NCBI GenBank assembly: GCA_027625915.1
Contig: JANTQA010000048.1
Location: 5,915,001-5,979,000 of the forward strand
Length of the DNA: 64,000 nt
DNA from: Anaeramoeba flamelloides
Lineage: Eukaryota; Metamonada; Anaeramoebidae
Direction of reading: 5' to 3'
A model generated the notes under the pieces. It ran no database searches and had not been told where the DNA came from. It saw nothing but the letters and a program-made list of their open reading frames with translations. The position numbers and the translations under genes are program-made. Shown one piece after another: positions 25,238 through 37,331 of the stretch (positions within the stretch are counted from its first letter, which is position 1; each line of letters begins with the position of its first letter).

Positions 25238-25442
25238 AAAAAATCAATAATAAATATCAGTTTCACTTTTAAGGCACAAACTTTTAAGGAAATTTAAAGC
25301 ACAAAAAAATCTCAAATTAAGGCCAAAATTTGTAATTTTTTTTACAAATTATTTTACTAGAATCTGAATTTTGTGCCTTAATTTGAGATTTTTATTGTGT
25401 CTTAATTCTTGTTGTAGTTTGTACCTTAAAAGTGGAACTGAC
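25238..25442. repeat. Near-palindromic 200-bp foldback MITE
   Basis: Left end 'cacttttaaggcacaaactt' and right end 'gtttgtaccttaaaagtgga' are inverted copies. The symmetry continues inward through 'aaaaatctcaaattaaggc' and 'ccttaatttgagattttt', so nearly the whole element can fold into one hairpin. Related copies are at 49373-49570 and 270-445. Confidence 0.8.
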
Positions 25443-26344
25443 TGTTGTGAAAATTGTATAGAATACAACGAGTGGTGGTTATTTTTCTAAATGATTTCAA
25501 TCTAGGTTGTAACAATGAAATCGAAGTTTCTAGAGTTAAAGAATATAAATTTTACAATAATTTTAAATGTTAGTTCATTAATTGATTTGTGTTGAAAATG
25601 GATCTTACTAGAGGTGTTTTTTTAGTAATAAATATATCATTTTTTTTTATTGCCAAATTGATTGAAACTCATTTTAAATGTTTAGGTATGTTTTTCTAAA
25701 ATATTCGGGAAAAATATTTTCAAATTGTATTTATCAAACTGTTATAAAACTTTTTCAAATTTAATTAGATTTTAAATAATTAATGAAAATAGGATTATAA
25801 TTTTTAGGAAATCTTGTAAAATTAAAAAGTTTTAACCAAGTTTAAGATTTTGAAACACCCTTTCAAAACAAATATACACATTTATTAATTTTTATCAGTA
25901 TGTACTCTTTTATAGCAAATGGATTAGTACCACCATGGACTTCTATAATATAAAATATATGTAATTTAAAGTAAATAATATTAGTACTCTGTAGTTTCAG
26001 TTTTACAACCCCCAAAGAATCAAAAAAATTATCCTATGTTTGTAAATATTCCTTTATTTATTTTCTTCACTGGTCCATCCCTAGCATATGAAGGATTTTA
26101 ATATTTTTTATATTTTTTTTTATAACTTATTCAAATCAAAAGACCAAAACCAAAATATTATTTTACGATTATTTTAAAAATTGATTTTTTGAATCTCAAA
26201 AAGTAACGATATTTTCAATTATTTAATTTTAAGATTTACTAAATAATTAATAGTTTAAAAAATAATGTCACATTATAGCAATTCCCTTTATGTGGTACTT
26301 CTTCCATTCATAGTATATTTTCAACATATAAAAATAATTGATAT

Positions 26345-26912
26345 TAATGACATTTTACTCAAAGTTGAAAGCTATAAAATGAAAAAGTCACTTTATTTTT
26401 AAGAATAAACCAAACTTAGATTGTTTAGAAATACTAGAAATAATAAACTTCATATTAGTATCGATAATCATAATGAAAAGTCTGAACAAATCATAAATTT
26501 CAAAAAAAAAAAAATGTTTAAAAAAATTAGGGTTCCTTTCATTGGAACTTCTCTGGTAAACTTTCTCAATTTCTTTAGGAAATTAAAATTATTGACAATA
26601 ATATTTTTTACTATTTAACCAATGAATTTTAAAAGAAAATACAAAGTCTCAACTTTTCTAAATATTAATTTGGAGTTTCAAAATTGTTTTTTTTTTTCAA
26701 ATTGAATTTTTAATACAAAAGGAAATAAGAAAAAAAAAAAAAAAAATTCAATGAAATCAAAATTAAAAAAAAAAAATTTACTAAATGAGAAAAAATGATT
26801 TTAATCTAAAAATTAAAATTTTCGTTTGAGGAGAATAATGAATTAAACACATTAGAATATGTTCTATTTCTTCAAATCAAACTACCCCCCCCCTTTGACC
26901 GAAAAAGAGTTT
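26345..26912. mobile_element. TIR element, ~570 bp, copy of the 54844-55421 element
   Basis: Direct match over its length to 54844-55421, for example 'taaatttcaaaaaaaaaaaa', 'ctcaatttcttt' and 'gaattttaaaagaaaataca'. The right end, CTTTGACCGAAAAAGAGTTT, is the inverted form of the family terminus AAACTCTTTTTC. The left end is eroded to 'actcaaag'. Non-autonomous, no coding content. Confidence 0.7.
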
Positions 26913-27848
26913 AATTCTTTCAAGTTGAAAGTCGAACAATTTTTTTTTTTTTTAATTAATGTGTTTTCTGACAAGGTAAAGATTGAAAAATCAAATTTGA
27001 ATACAATATATATATATTTAATTTTGTTTTGAGTTTACCTATTTTTATCACAAATTAAGAAGAAAAAACCATTTTGTGAAGTCCTTCTTCTTATCCGTTA
27101 ACTGAGTAAATAACGTTTTAATATTTCTTCATTACTCTCATACTAAAATTTTAAAATCGTTAGTTTGTTATTGACTGCTTTTTCAATCAATCTAGAAAAG
27201 AGTAAACATTGAAATAAATTATTTGCTACATCAAATAAAAACAATTATAGGATAAATATTTTTATTAAAATAAACAATGTAACATTAAAATATGGAGTTT
27301 TCTTCTCAATAAAACTTATAATAAAAAAAAAAAAATTAATTAATTGTATTTATTTGTTAAAAAAATTGAAAGAAGATTCTAAATTAAATAATAATAATAA
27401 TTTTTTTTTTTTATTAAATTCAGATAATTTTTTTAAGATTTAAAATTAGTCTTTTAGTTTAACTTTTTAAAAAAAACAATTTTTTTTTATGAAGATAATC
27501 AAAATAAAAAATATTTTGATATTCAAAATTTCTAATTATTTAATTTTTGTGTTAGACGAAAAATTATAATTAATAATAATATAAAGTAGAATTAACATTT
27601 TCAGTGTTTTGATCTTTTGATAAGCACCAAAATAGATTTGCAACTAAAAAATAAAATTTCAAAATGAACTAGCCATGGGGATAATTAATTAATTACGAAA
27701 TATTCTAAAAAAATGAAAATAAAAAAAAAAATAAATAAAAATAAAAAAAATAATAACAATAAAAAATACATGATTAAATATAGTTTTTAATCATTGAAAT
27801 AAAATTTTGGAATAATTTCCACCTCTCTCTGTTTGGTTTCAATTTAGA

Positions 27849-29687
27849 CTAGTTTAAAAGATTAGAATACCAAATAATTGCGACTTTATATTCTTGTGAT
27901 TTTTTAAATTCGTTATATAGACGCAAGCAATTTTTTTCTGACATTATTGTCGAATAAACCTGAGACAATTGAAGGAAAGGTGCACCATTGAAGGTTTTAA
28001 TATAACTCTTATATAGACTATTCAATCTAGTATAATGCAATTTTGATTCAATAAAGTTAATAAATAATCTGCAATCCTTTCTATAAGATTTCAACACATT
28101 TGATTCATAATATCTGATCTGTTGGTGGATAGGGTATGTATCAAAATTTTGTCTTCCAATGGAATCCAGTTTAAATAATTTATTAAAGTAGCCTAATTGA
28201 TTGACCACACCAACACCAGATGTCACCGATAACAAATCGATAAAAGGCTTTAACAATTCTTTTTTAATCAAAAAATCCATTGTTTCTGAATGATATAATA
28301 TTAGCGTATAAAATAATTTCCAAGACACTTTATTTAAATGGAAATTTCTAACATCTGAACAAAATTCCTGTAGCCTTTCAAAGATTAAACCACTTTGGTA
28401 CAGATCTAAAAATACAGATCTTACCTTTAGAATATCAATTAAAACCTTGATTAGCAATGATTTACATTTAAAAGCCTTGCTTGGCGCATCCTTTATGATC
28501 GTTAAAATTTGTAATAATCTGACTTCTTTTACTATTATTGTTTTGGCCTGAAAATCTGTTTGTCTGTTTGTTTTAATATTCAAGATATTATATTTATTAT
28601 TATCATAAGAAACATTTCTATAATTTGGATTTTTACCCCTTTGATTACTATTACCACCAGCACTGTTAGTAGTATTACTATTAATATTATTGTTTTTATT
28701 TGGTGTTCTCGGCGATAGCATACTTTTATTAATTTGCCCTTTTTTTAAAGAGAGCTTTTTTAATCTTTTAAACGAAGCAGTGATTTTTTTGGGGCTACTT
28801 AAAGAAGTAGAATTTTTAAGATTTTGTACTGTGCCCATAATTAATTTCATTTTGATTAGGCACCTAATCATCCCCTGGAACAAACGGGCAATATTAGAAA
28901 TCGTTCTTGATTGGTTAGTCAAATTTCTTTTAAGTTGTGCAATGATTGCATTATATAATTTCTCCGAAAGTAGTTGTGATTCTGTAGAATCGATCATGTT
29001 TGGGCTTTCTGGTAATCTTTTATAAATATATAAAAAATAATCTGTAATTGTTGTTGAATTACGTGGTTCCACGGGCAGAATGTTTTTATAGGATAATCCA
29101 TTTTTAACGAAATTATTTTGATAATCATCATCAATCCCCAGATTATAAGAATTTCCCTGAATAACGTCATCGTTATTTTTATCTTTAATTATTTTTTGAT
29201 GCTTTTTATTAATTCTAGATTCCTTTAAGATTTGATTAACTAATATATTACAATCAGATGAATATATCGTTGCAAATTTTGATAAGTATTCTTTTTTTTT
29301 GAAAAGATTTAATAAGATTTTAATTGACATCTGTGTATGAAGATATTTGGTGGATAATAATAAATTAAAATTATTTATAATCAATTTGCTGTTGCTTGAT
29401 TCTTTTTGTTCTTCAGGTAAAATTGTTTTTGGTATCATCTTCAAAACCCTTATTGATAGAAATAAGTAAAAATAACTAATAATTGCAGTTCGTGATCGAA
29501 TGTTGTTAAAGATCATTTCATAAAATAGTTTTGGATGTCTTATAAATATATTGTGAATTTTCTTTTTTAATATTTTCAAATATTTTTTTAATTTTTTTAT
29601 AAGCGAATTTGTTTTTTTAATAGATTCCTCCTTATATTCATTTAATATTATCTCAATATAATAATGTAAATAAATGAGGATTATCAT
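27849..29687 (-). CDS. Unrecognised helical-repeat-like protein, probable 3' exon of a larger gene
   Basis: An open frame of 612 codons ending TAG; the first in-frame ATG is at 29687. I do not recognise the family. The product looks almost entirely alpha-helical, with Leu/Ile-rich segments suggesting an armadillo- or HEAT-like fold, for example SLLIKVLIDILKVRSVFLDLY and ETMDFLIKKELLKPFIDLL, broken by an Asn/Ser-rich linker near residues 325-375. The first 12 codons could instead be intron: an AG at 29652-29653 is followed in phase 0 by IILNEYKEESIKK, compatible with the phase-0 donor of the exon at 35227-35646. If joined, this is the last exon of a gene with more than 1,100 codons. A Sca1-complex scaffold (ScaA)-like identity came to mind but could not be verified. 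Confidence 0.75.
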   Translation of the reverse strand: MIILIYLHYYIEIILNEYKEESIKKTNSLIKKLKKYLKILKKKIHNIFIRHPKLFYEMIFNNIRSRTAIISYFYLFLSIRVLKMIPKTILPEEQKESSNSKLIINNFNLLLSTKYLHTQMSIKILLNLFKKKEYLSKFATIYSSDCNILVNQILKESRINKKHQKIIKDKNNDDVIQGNSYNLGIDDDYQNNFVKNGLSYKNILPVEPRNSTTITDYFLYIYKRLPESPNMIDSTESQLLSEKLYNAIIAQLKRNLTNQSRTISNIARLFQGMIRCLIKMKLIMGTVQNLKNSTSLSSPKKITASFKRLKKLSLKKGQINKSMLSPRTPNKNNNINSNTTNSAGGNSNQRGKNPNYRNVSYDNNKYNILNIKTNRQTDFQAKTIIVKEVRLLQILTIIKDAPSKAFKCKSLLIKVLIDILKVRSVFLDLYQSGLIFERLQEFCSDVRNFHLNKVSWKLFYTLILYHSETMDFLIKKELLKPFIDLLSVTSGVGVVNQLGYFNKLFKLDSIGRQNFDTYPIHQQIRYYESNVLKSYRKDCRLFINFIESKLHYTRLNSLYKSYIKTFNGAPFLQLSQVYSTIMSEKNCLRLYNEFKKSQEYKVAIIWYSNLLN

Positions 29688-30324
29688 GTTATTTAATTTT
29701 TCATTTTGTGTTGATTTTTCACCCCTTTCCTTTTCATTCTATATTATTAACAAAAAATTGAAAAAAATTGAGAAAAAACATTTGATTAAGAATATTTGGT
29801 AAATTATTTAAAAATATGTTTTGTTTTTTTATGATTTTGATTCTTTATTTTTTAAAAAAATATACAGCTTTTAGAGTTAATTTTGTTTTAAAAAAACTAT
29901 TTCAATCAAAAATTTTTTATTCTCAAAAAAAATTATTGAGAATGAAGTAAATTTTATTTTTTTCAAAAAAAAAAAAATTAAAATGATGATAATGAATAAT
30001 AAATTGCACTTATTCATTTTTGTAATCAAAAATTAAAAGAATAGTAGAAAAAAAATATTGACAAAATAGAAAAGATGCTTTTGTATGAATCGCTGAGAAG
30101 TTGAAATATTTATTGGATTTATCATTAAAAACATTGGACGAAAATAACAAAGTGGAAAATACGAGATCCAGAGCTAGAAATATTTTTATTACCCTTTTGA
30201 ATTTATTTCTATTAATATTCAAAGAAAACTCCCTTTTGTTTTATCTCGGTTTACTAATATTCATAACCGATAATATAATCTTAAAAATCGATTTTTTGGT
30301 TGATTAATATTTCAAAATAAACCA

Positions 30325-30665
30325 AAATTCAAAATTTTCAACACAGTTCAAACCTTTAAAAGAATCACAATAATACAATTTCATTCAGATTGGAAATAAT
30401 TTTGATTTTTGAAAAATATGAAAATCATTTTTTCATCTTTGTGTTTTTTTTTTCGTAAATTATTTAATGAATTGCGTAACTTATTTCAGTTGATTCAAAA
30501 ATTTTTTTCGAATGATTGATATTAGGTTAAAGTTTGGCCTTTTCAAAACAGAAGAACTCAAATAAAATTAGTTGATTGTATCTAACCATTTTGATCGATC
30601 AATAATTGTTAATCGAAATTTTACAAATTTACCAATGCATTTTTTTTTGTTTAGCCCATCTCCAA
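30325..30665 (+). repeat. Dispersed repeat R2, short copy
   Basis: Closest to the inverted copy at 11278-11625 and more distantly related to 18570-19115 and 48100-48650. It includes the shared 'gatcgatcaat' and 'acaaatttaccaat' blocks. Confidence 0.7.
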
Positions 30666-32319
30666 AAGGCTTGTAGCACACTGATAATTTATTAGAATTG
30701 ATAATTATTTATTTTTTGTTTTGCGAGATATTGTAATTTATGAAAAATCGCTAACATTTCAATTAACAAATGGTTGTAATTTGGTATTTATTTTAAAATT
30801 GACTAAATAAGATTTTTTTTTTCAAAAATTGAATTTTGGTGTTTTGGAAAATTTTGAATTAATGTTTAAATTCAAAGAAATAAATCTTAATGAATTAATT
30901 TTAATTCAAGATAATTTGGGATTATTTTTCCTTAATTAATAATCGTGAAATATATGATTTTATGCTTAAATTCCTGAAAAGTGATTTAGGTATAAGGGAA
31001 GTATCATAGAGACTCATGGGGTTTCTTGCTTTTTCAGAATCCAAATACCTTGTATTAAATAAATTTGAATTCTGGAAAATATAACTACACCTTTTTTTGA
31101 TTTTTAACTTTTTGTTTAGAAAATCCATTAGTTTTTTAATTAAAACTTATAACCTCAAAAAAATTATTGCTGTTTTTATTTTTATTCTGAAAATCTATTT
31201 ATTTCCAAAATAAACAGAAAACTCAAGAAAGCCAAACGACAAACAAGAAGGGGATTTTCTGAATCAACTTAAAAGAATACAGTATAATATTTGATTTTAC
31301 TAAATTTAAAATTCTAGAAAAGCAAAAAAGGTTTTTTTTTTTTTCATTTTAAAAAAGGAAAATCAAAAAAAGCTAACAGAGTTGTTTTTTAATTTGAGAA
31401 ATAAAAAAAAAACAATAGCAACAAGTAAGTAATTCACACTTCCTCAATAATAAAAATAAAAAATAAAAAAAAAAAATTTTTCTTTGATAACAAAAACCAG
31501 ATTAAAATCCAAAAATCACAACAATTATCGAAATCATTTGAAATGTTTTAGTAAACAATTATTTATCATAAAAAACTCTAATGGAATTTTTTTGATCAAT
31601 CAATTTTAAAATAAATTTAAAAATAACAATAAGCTTAATTTCAAAAATAGGGGTAGATTTTTCATCATAAAAAAAATTTTTTTTTAATTGTTTGATTTTT
31701 TTTTTGAATAATAATGTATTTTACTAAAGTGTTTCGAGATAATAACCAATATAGATTAATAAATAAAAATATAGTATAATCATTTTATTTTTTGAAAGAC
31801 AAATGAAAAAAGAAAAAAATAATAATAAAAAAGTTTTACCCTAATTTTGAATATTTAGTTTCTGGTTTAAGGTTTTGTTTTGTTTGGTTTGGCTTTAAAG
31901 AGTCGCGAATAAAAAGGAAAAAAACAATTTTAATTTTCTATTGGTTTATACTCAAGCATCTTTTTTATTTTATTTATTCTTTTAAAATTTTAATTTCTCG
32001 GTATCCTATTGCTAGGACGTGAAAGTTTAATTTCCAATTTATTGGAAAAATAGTTTTTATTTTCTAATTTTCTTTTTTTTTTTTTTTTTTTAATACATTT
32101 TTTCACTTTTTATAAGAGTACATTTTTGATCAAAACAAATATTTATTTTTTTAAATAAAAGGGTTCTTTATTTCATCTCTCTCATCGAAATTAGTTTGCG
32201 AAAATTGATTCTTTTTTAATTGAATCCATAATTACTGTTAATAATTTAATTTTAATTATTTGGCTCTTTTTTCTTTTCAAACTATAAAAAGATTACAAAA
32301 AAAAAAATAAATGAAAAAT

Positions 32320-32700
32320 GGATATTTCATAAAAAAGTCACAGAAATCGTAAAAACAGAGCGACCCATATATTTTTTTTCGAAAAAATTGAAACTATCAT
32401 TTTTTTAAGAAACAAAAACATTCAAAAAAATCATAGTTGTGCTTTTGTTTCTATGATTTTTGGGCTTTGGTTTATGTGATTTCTGTGATTTTTTTTATGA
32501 AAAATATCATATTCACTGTTTTAACATTTCCAAATCTTCTTTATTTTATGAATAGATTATATTGATTACTTTTCAAAAAAAATTTAGTAAAAAAAAATGT
32601 GTTTCTGATTTTTGTGATGTTTTTTTCTGAAAAATCTCATATTCACTGTATTAGCATTTCCAAATCTTGTTTGTTTCATTAATAGAAACTAATTTGAGTC
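32320..32700. repeat. Local direct and inverted duplications
   Basis: A block of about 75 bp ('tctgtgatttttttt...catattcactg...catttccaaatctt') at about 32478-32553 recurs at 32612-32690. The first 30 bp, 'tttcataaaaaagtcacaga', are an inverted copy of the start of that block. Non-coding. Confidence 0.6.
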
Positions 32701-32879
32701 TTATCAGAAATGGTCTGTTGAGTTAGAATTGGGTTCACAATTTAAAATTTTCATATTTTTTCATTTGTAAACAAACAGCTTAACAAAGATAGGTAACATG
32801 AAAAGAAGTGGAATTTTTTTCTTTATTTTTTTAAATCAAATAAATTTTGTTTGGGTTTTTCTGAATTAATAACTGTCTT

Positions 32880-33887
32880 TATTGTTTTGATTTGGAAACA
32901 ATCACCTCGTTATAATCTGAGTTTGTCCTGGAAGAACCAAAAATATGATATTGTTCGAAGTGATATAAGATGATATTGAGGATTTAGAAGAACGCCAATT
33001 AATATCATCTTAGCACCAAAAGAATATCATTATTTTGAGTCTGGAAAGGGATCCAAAACGAGGAAATATAAAAGGGGATTGTTTGAACAAATGAAACAAT
33101 ATGAGATGCTATTTATTTTTTATAACTAAGGATCTAACTCTACACAACAAGACAATAAACAATAATAAATAGAAACAACATAAAAAAATAAGTAAAAAAT
33201 CAATTTGTTATTTTTAAATGATACTTGGAAGAACTTTTTCTTCAAAGGATCTTTTTTTTCCCAATGAAGTTATCAAAAACACTGAAGTTAAATTTTACAT
33301 TTTCATACATGGAGGATAAAACTTGGTTTAAAATCCAACAGAAACAAACAAGATCGTTCAAACTTTTCAATGAGTCTCTATTCCCCTTTTATTTCATGCT
33401 TATTTAGAAACAACCGAAGGCGATCAAACATAAAACCCGCATCTATTATGTGTTCTTAACAGTAACTGATTTTGAAGCATTCCTCTAAAAATTTCTTGAC
33501 TTGAGGTATCAAAAAAAAATGTTTTTTTTTTGATTTTTTTTACTTTTTACTTTTTCCAAATTTCCTTTTTTAAGTTGTTTGGGTTCCTCCTCTTTTTGTT
33601 TTTTTAGGTGCTTGGGGAAGGTAAAAGGAATAAAAAATCATTATAAGAATTGGTGGAATTGGTCATGACTAACCTAACCAAACTTGTTAATGATCAGATC
33701 TAAAACGAATTGAGCTGGACTTATGCAACTGTAGAGAACTGAATCCAACGAATGCGATCTAAAACCAACCAAAGTGAACCGAATTGGACTTTCCGTACAA
33801 TCTGTCGAGTCGTTACCTGGACTGGGTTTTTGCTGTCGAGTCGGTATCTTGTACTGGTATTTTGCGAAAACAAGATTTGGGAAACTT

Positions 33888-33950
<63 letters not shown>

Positions 33951-34915
33951 CAACTCAATTTTGTAAAACCAAATCTTATTCTTAAAACCTTAGCACTTTA
34001 TAGAATCAAACCATCTATAAAGTTCTAAAAAACTTAATAAAGTAACCTATTTCATTTGATCTATAGTTGTTCAAATATTTAGATCTCTTTATTAAAACAA
34101 ATTGAAAATATTGATCACTTTTTATGGGTCTATCCTTCCTATGAAAAAGATAGATTAATATTTCATAACAAATTAAAAAAAAAAAAAAATCTTAATGAAT
34201 TAATTTAAAACAAACAGTTTGAAACTATTTTCATTAAATAATAATCGTGAAATCTATGATTTTACGCTTAAATTTCTGAAAGGGAATTTAAGTAAAAGGA
34301 TATCCAGAGTGTAATTTACACTTCTTCAACAATAAAAAAAAAAAATGTTTTTTTTTTTTTCTAATTTTTTTCGAAATTTATAATTATGTTTTTATCTTAT
34401 TTTGAAATTCTTTTTAAATGGTCTCATTTCTCTTTTTTCGATGAAAAAAAGAAATCAAATGTTTTTTTATTTTTTAAAAATGATATTGATTTCTTTCGAA
34501 TCAAAACCAAAAATGCTGTTTGGTTTTCTGCATTGTTTTTAAAACAAAGAAAGAGAAGTCATTCAATTTCCAACCTTTACGAGAAAATTGAAGGACTTTT
34601 TTCTTTGTCATCTATTTGAACAAATAATTGTGTTCCTTAAACCAAATTAATTTTCCAATGTCGTAAATCCTTGAGCACGGCGATCTTTTGGGATTTATGA
34701 GAGTAACAATGTTGCAACAAAATTAGTTAAAATTCTTCTAAAATAACTTTAAATAACATTTCGAGAGTCTAATTTATTAGTAAAATGCTCCTTATTTTAC
34801 CCAAATTCAATTCAAAATTAGAAGATCCGAAAATTTTCAAACTTTGCCTAATTACTAAAGTATTTCCCAAAATATTTCCACAGTGATTACAATACTATCC
34901 TAAACTTTTCAGTGT
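32880..34915 (-). repeat. Large inverted repeat, arm A (with decayed coding remnant)
   Basis: Read on the minus strand, 32880-33540 and 34370-34915 match arm B at 38500-39690, including 'aatctgagtttgtcctggaa', 'tatgatattgttcgaagtg', 'aggggattgttt' and 'ttatgagagtaacaatgttg'. The roughly 830 bp between them is a later insertion absent from arm B. The coding remnant seen in arm B is broken here by stops and shifts. Confidence 0.75.
33620..33949 (+). mobile_element. Poly(A)-tailed insertion, probable retroposed sequence
   Basis: A segment clearly richer in G and C than its surroundings (for example 'ccgtacaatctgtcgagtcg' and 'gtatcttgtactgg') ends in an uninterrupted run of 60 A at 33890-33949. 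It is missing from the paired repeat arm B, so it arrived after that duplication. No RNA polymerase III boxes, reverse transcriptase or gene was recognised, and target duplications could not be fixed. A SINE-like element or a processed transcript copy are both possible. Confidence 0.5.
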
Positions 34916-35226
34916 TCTAATCTCTTTCTTATTGGTAATTATGGACAATTATATACTTTTAATTTTTACAAATAAAAAGTTTGAATTTAAAAAAATATTA
35001 ATAGCTATTTTTATTAAAATTCATTAAACACTCTTATCATTTATGAACATTTTTTTATACATGTTACATACAGATCTTTTCAAGAATTAATTTATTTTGG
35101 AAATTTAACAAAAAATATTCAACAAAATATTGTTAACAAAAATCATAAACAAAAGAAAAGAAAAAAAAAAAAATAGTAAACAAAAATCATAAAAAAAAAA
35201 GAAAAGAAAAGAAAAGAAACTCTTAC

Positions 35227-35646
35227 ATTTTTTACTAGTTCAAAAAATTGATTAAAAATTGGGAAAATTGAAATAGGAATTACATGGAAATATGTTAAAG
35301 CATATGAAATTAAATATAAAGCTTGTATATTTTTATTTTTATAACACTTTGAGAGTATTGCAAACCCATTTTTTGAATAGATAATTTTTGTAATATAATA
35401 CGATAAATTTGTATGAATGTTTTGGTTTATTGTTTCTTGGTAAATTGTTATTAAATCAAAAAAATTATTTGAATTTATTTTATAGATTAAATTTTTTCTA
35501 AATTGTTTTGTTTTTTCATTTTTTTCAAATAGAGTTTTAAATTCGTCATAAAATTGTTTCAGGAATAACAAATTTTTAATATTTTTAATTGTAAAGTTTT
35601 TTTTATTTAAAATGTTTTGTGCTTTTTTCATCAAAGTTAAATTATG
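35227..35646 (-). CDS. Unrecognised protein, internal exon C
   Basis: 140 codons in phase 0, bounded by an acceptor (TTGTAG before 35646) and a donor (GTAAGA from 35226). It encodes helical Lys/Asn/Ile/Phe-rich sequence beginning HNLTLMKKAQNILNK and ending NQFFELVKN. The 148-bp intron to exon B has a pyrimidine-rich 3' half. Frame continuity across that intron is exact. The product resembles no family I can name; the exon probably continues to the frame at 27849-29651. Confidence 0.7.
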
Positions 35647-35794
35647 CTACAATTATAAAAAAAAAAAAAAAAAAAGAAGAAGAAAGAAAGAAAAGAAAGA
35701 ACAATAGAAAGTTTAGTTTTATAATTGGAAAAGAAAAATAAAGATAAATTAATACAAAAACAAAAAAAAAATTATATATATATATATTATTTAC

Positions 35795-36076
35795 TTTGAT
35801 AGGAATCTTATGAATGTTATATCTTGAATAAAATTTTTTAAAACGATAGGAAAAAATTTCAAAATGAATTCGATTCTCTAACATTTTATAATCTTCATAG
35901 CTATTTAATTTCTTCCATTTAATAGGTCTGGAGAGATCATAATTTGGTACAATAAAATTAATTTTTTTGTTTTCGATTTTTGGGTTACATTTAAATCTCG
36001 TTTTTGCGATTTCTTTTTTAATATCGGTACGATAAATACAATAATTTGATAATTTCATTCTGTATGATTTTGATCC
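35795..36076 (-). CDS. Unrecognised protein, internal exon B
   Basis: 94 codons in phase 0, from an acceptor AATAG (just before 36076) to the donor GTAAAT at 35794. It begins GSKSYRMKLSNYCIYR and ends YNIHKIPIK, then splices to exon C in frame. Charged and helical, no recognised motif. The ATG inside (36058) is not needed as a start because the frame continues to the acceptor. Confidence 0.68.
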
Positions 36077-36280
36077 CTATTGTTATTAATAATAAAATAG
36101 ATGAATTATCGAAATATAAATAGAAAAAAAAAAATGTTTTAAATACAATTATAAATGTTTATGGTTAATATCCCTAACAAAGAAAAAAGGCATTTGTTAA
36201 AAAAGTGTTGTTAAAAATGTGAATGGTAGAAAGGCAATTAGTGAAATTATATATTTTATAATGTTTACTAATATAGATAC

Positions 36281-36305
36281 TATATATATATATATATATA
36301 TATAT
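36281..36305. repeat. (TA)n microsatellite
   Basis: About 12 TA units within the intron between exons A and B. A similar run of about 16 units lies at 38382-38414, upstream of exon A. Confidence 0.9.
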
Positions 36306-37180
36306 TATAAAAAAAATAATGACAATTTTAACATTATATTTTTTCTTTGTTCACAGTATGTTAAAATTGTGTTAAATTTTGGTTTCTACTTTTTTGTTAT
36401 TTTTAAAAAAATTCAAAATAATATTTTAATAAGCATAACAAGTTATAAATTTTATTTAGCTAAGTTAAAATCATTTAATATATAAACTATTTCCAAAAAA
36501 AAAGGCAACAAATTTATTTTACAATACCTTTATTAAAATTAGCTCTAATATTACTATTTAAATATTAAAAATTGACATTCATCATTTATTGATTTTTAAT
36601 TATAATACAATTTGTTTTTTAGTATGACGTTACTTTGATGAAAAGATATGAAAAGTTTCTGATCTCAATTTTTATATGTTATTTTTCAAGGATGAAAATT
36701 GGTGAAACTTTTTTTCTTTTTGATCGTGAAATAAGTAACTCTTCTTTCCTTAAAAATAAATTAATCAATAACTTTTTGAGAGTAAAAATTATTTTCCAAG
36801 GAATTTTAATCTTGGCAAATTTCCAATAGAATGGAAAAATTATAACTATATTTTATAGTTTGTAAAAATGTTTTGTATCCTGAGCATATATTTCCAATCT
36901 TTTATTGAATTTTATGGTGGCTTGTTTTCTCCAAAAAAAGTGTGTATTTTTTTTTCTTTTTTAATTTTTGGAAATATTTTAATGAACATATTTTGAAATG
37001 CTAACAATGGGTACTGATTTAATCAGTATTAATATTTCTCTTAATTTGATATTATAAGTTTACAAATAGAACACACAAAAAAAAAGTGTATTTGATTTGA
37101 ATGTAAAAAAAAATATCCCACTTTTTTGGAAATAACTTGTGTGGGTGTTTGTATATATATATATATATAGATAGATAGAT

Positions 37181-37282
<102 letters not shown>

Positions 37283-37331
37283 CATAGGAAATATGTTAAA
37301 AATATAAATTTTTTTAATTTTAAAAACATAC

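Larger units (their letters stand above)
24228..27848. other. Intergenic region with two short transposable elements
   Basis: Contains the foldback element at 25238-25442 and the TIR element at 26345-26912. Elsewhere only A/T-rich sequence is seen, including a C9 run near 26885, a TATATATA run at 27006 and many short homopolymers. Short open frames at 24814-25008 and 26421-26618 look random; the second lies inside the TIR element. Confidence 0.55.
29688..35226. other. Presumed 5.6-kb intron, or intergenic DNA, between minus-strand exons
   Basis: Starts (read on minus) with GTAAGA at 35226 and could end at the AG at 29652-29653. It holds repeat R2 (30325-30665), local duplications (32320-32700), inverted-repeat arm A (32880-34915) and a poly(A)-tailed insert. 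At 30089-30307 (+) a coding-like frame (EKLKYLLDLSLKTLDENNK...) overlaps an equally open minus frame; neither has usable splice phase with its neighbours. An alternative acceptor at 35076 would end the upstream gene after three codons (ICM, stop). Confidence 0.5.

Noticed and set aside
30010-30307. Opposed frames (EKLKYLLDLSLKTLDENN on +, FKRVIKIFLALDLVFS on -) as an exon of the large gene
   Set aside because: The minus frame's acceptor has the wrong phase for the preceding donor; the + frame has an in-frame stop just upstream and no ATG.
33674-34028. Lys- or Phe-homopolymer frames
   Set aside because: Translation of the A60 run.
35064-35075. Short terminal exon (Ile-Cys-Met-stop) for the unrecognised gene
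   Set aside because: Possible acceptor AG, but a four-codon last exon is less likely than the phase-matched join to 29651; kept only as an alternative.
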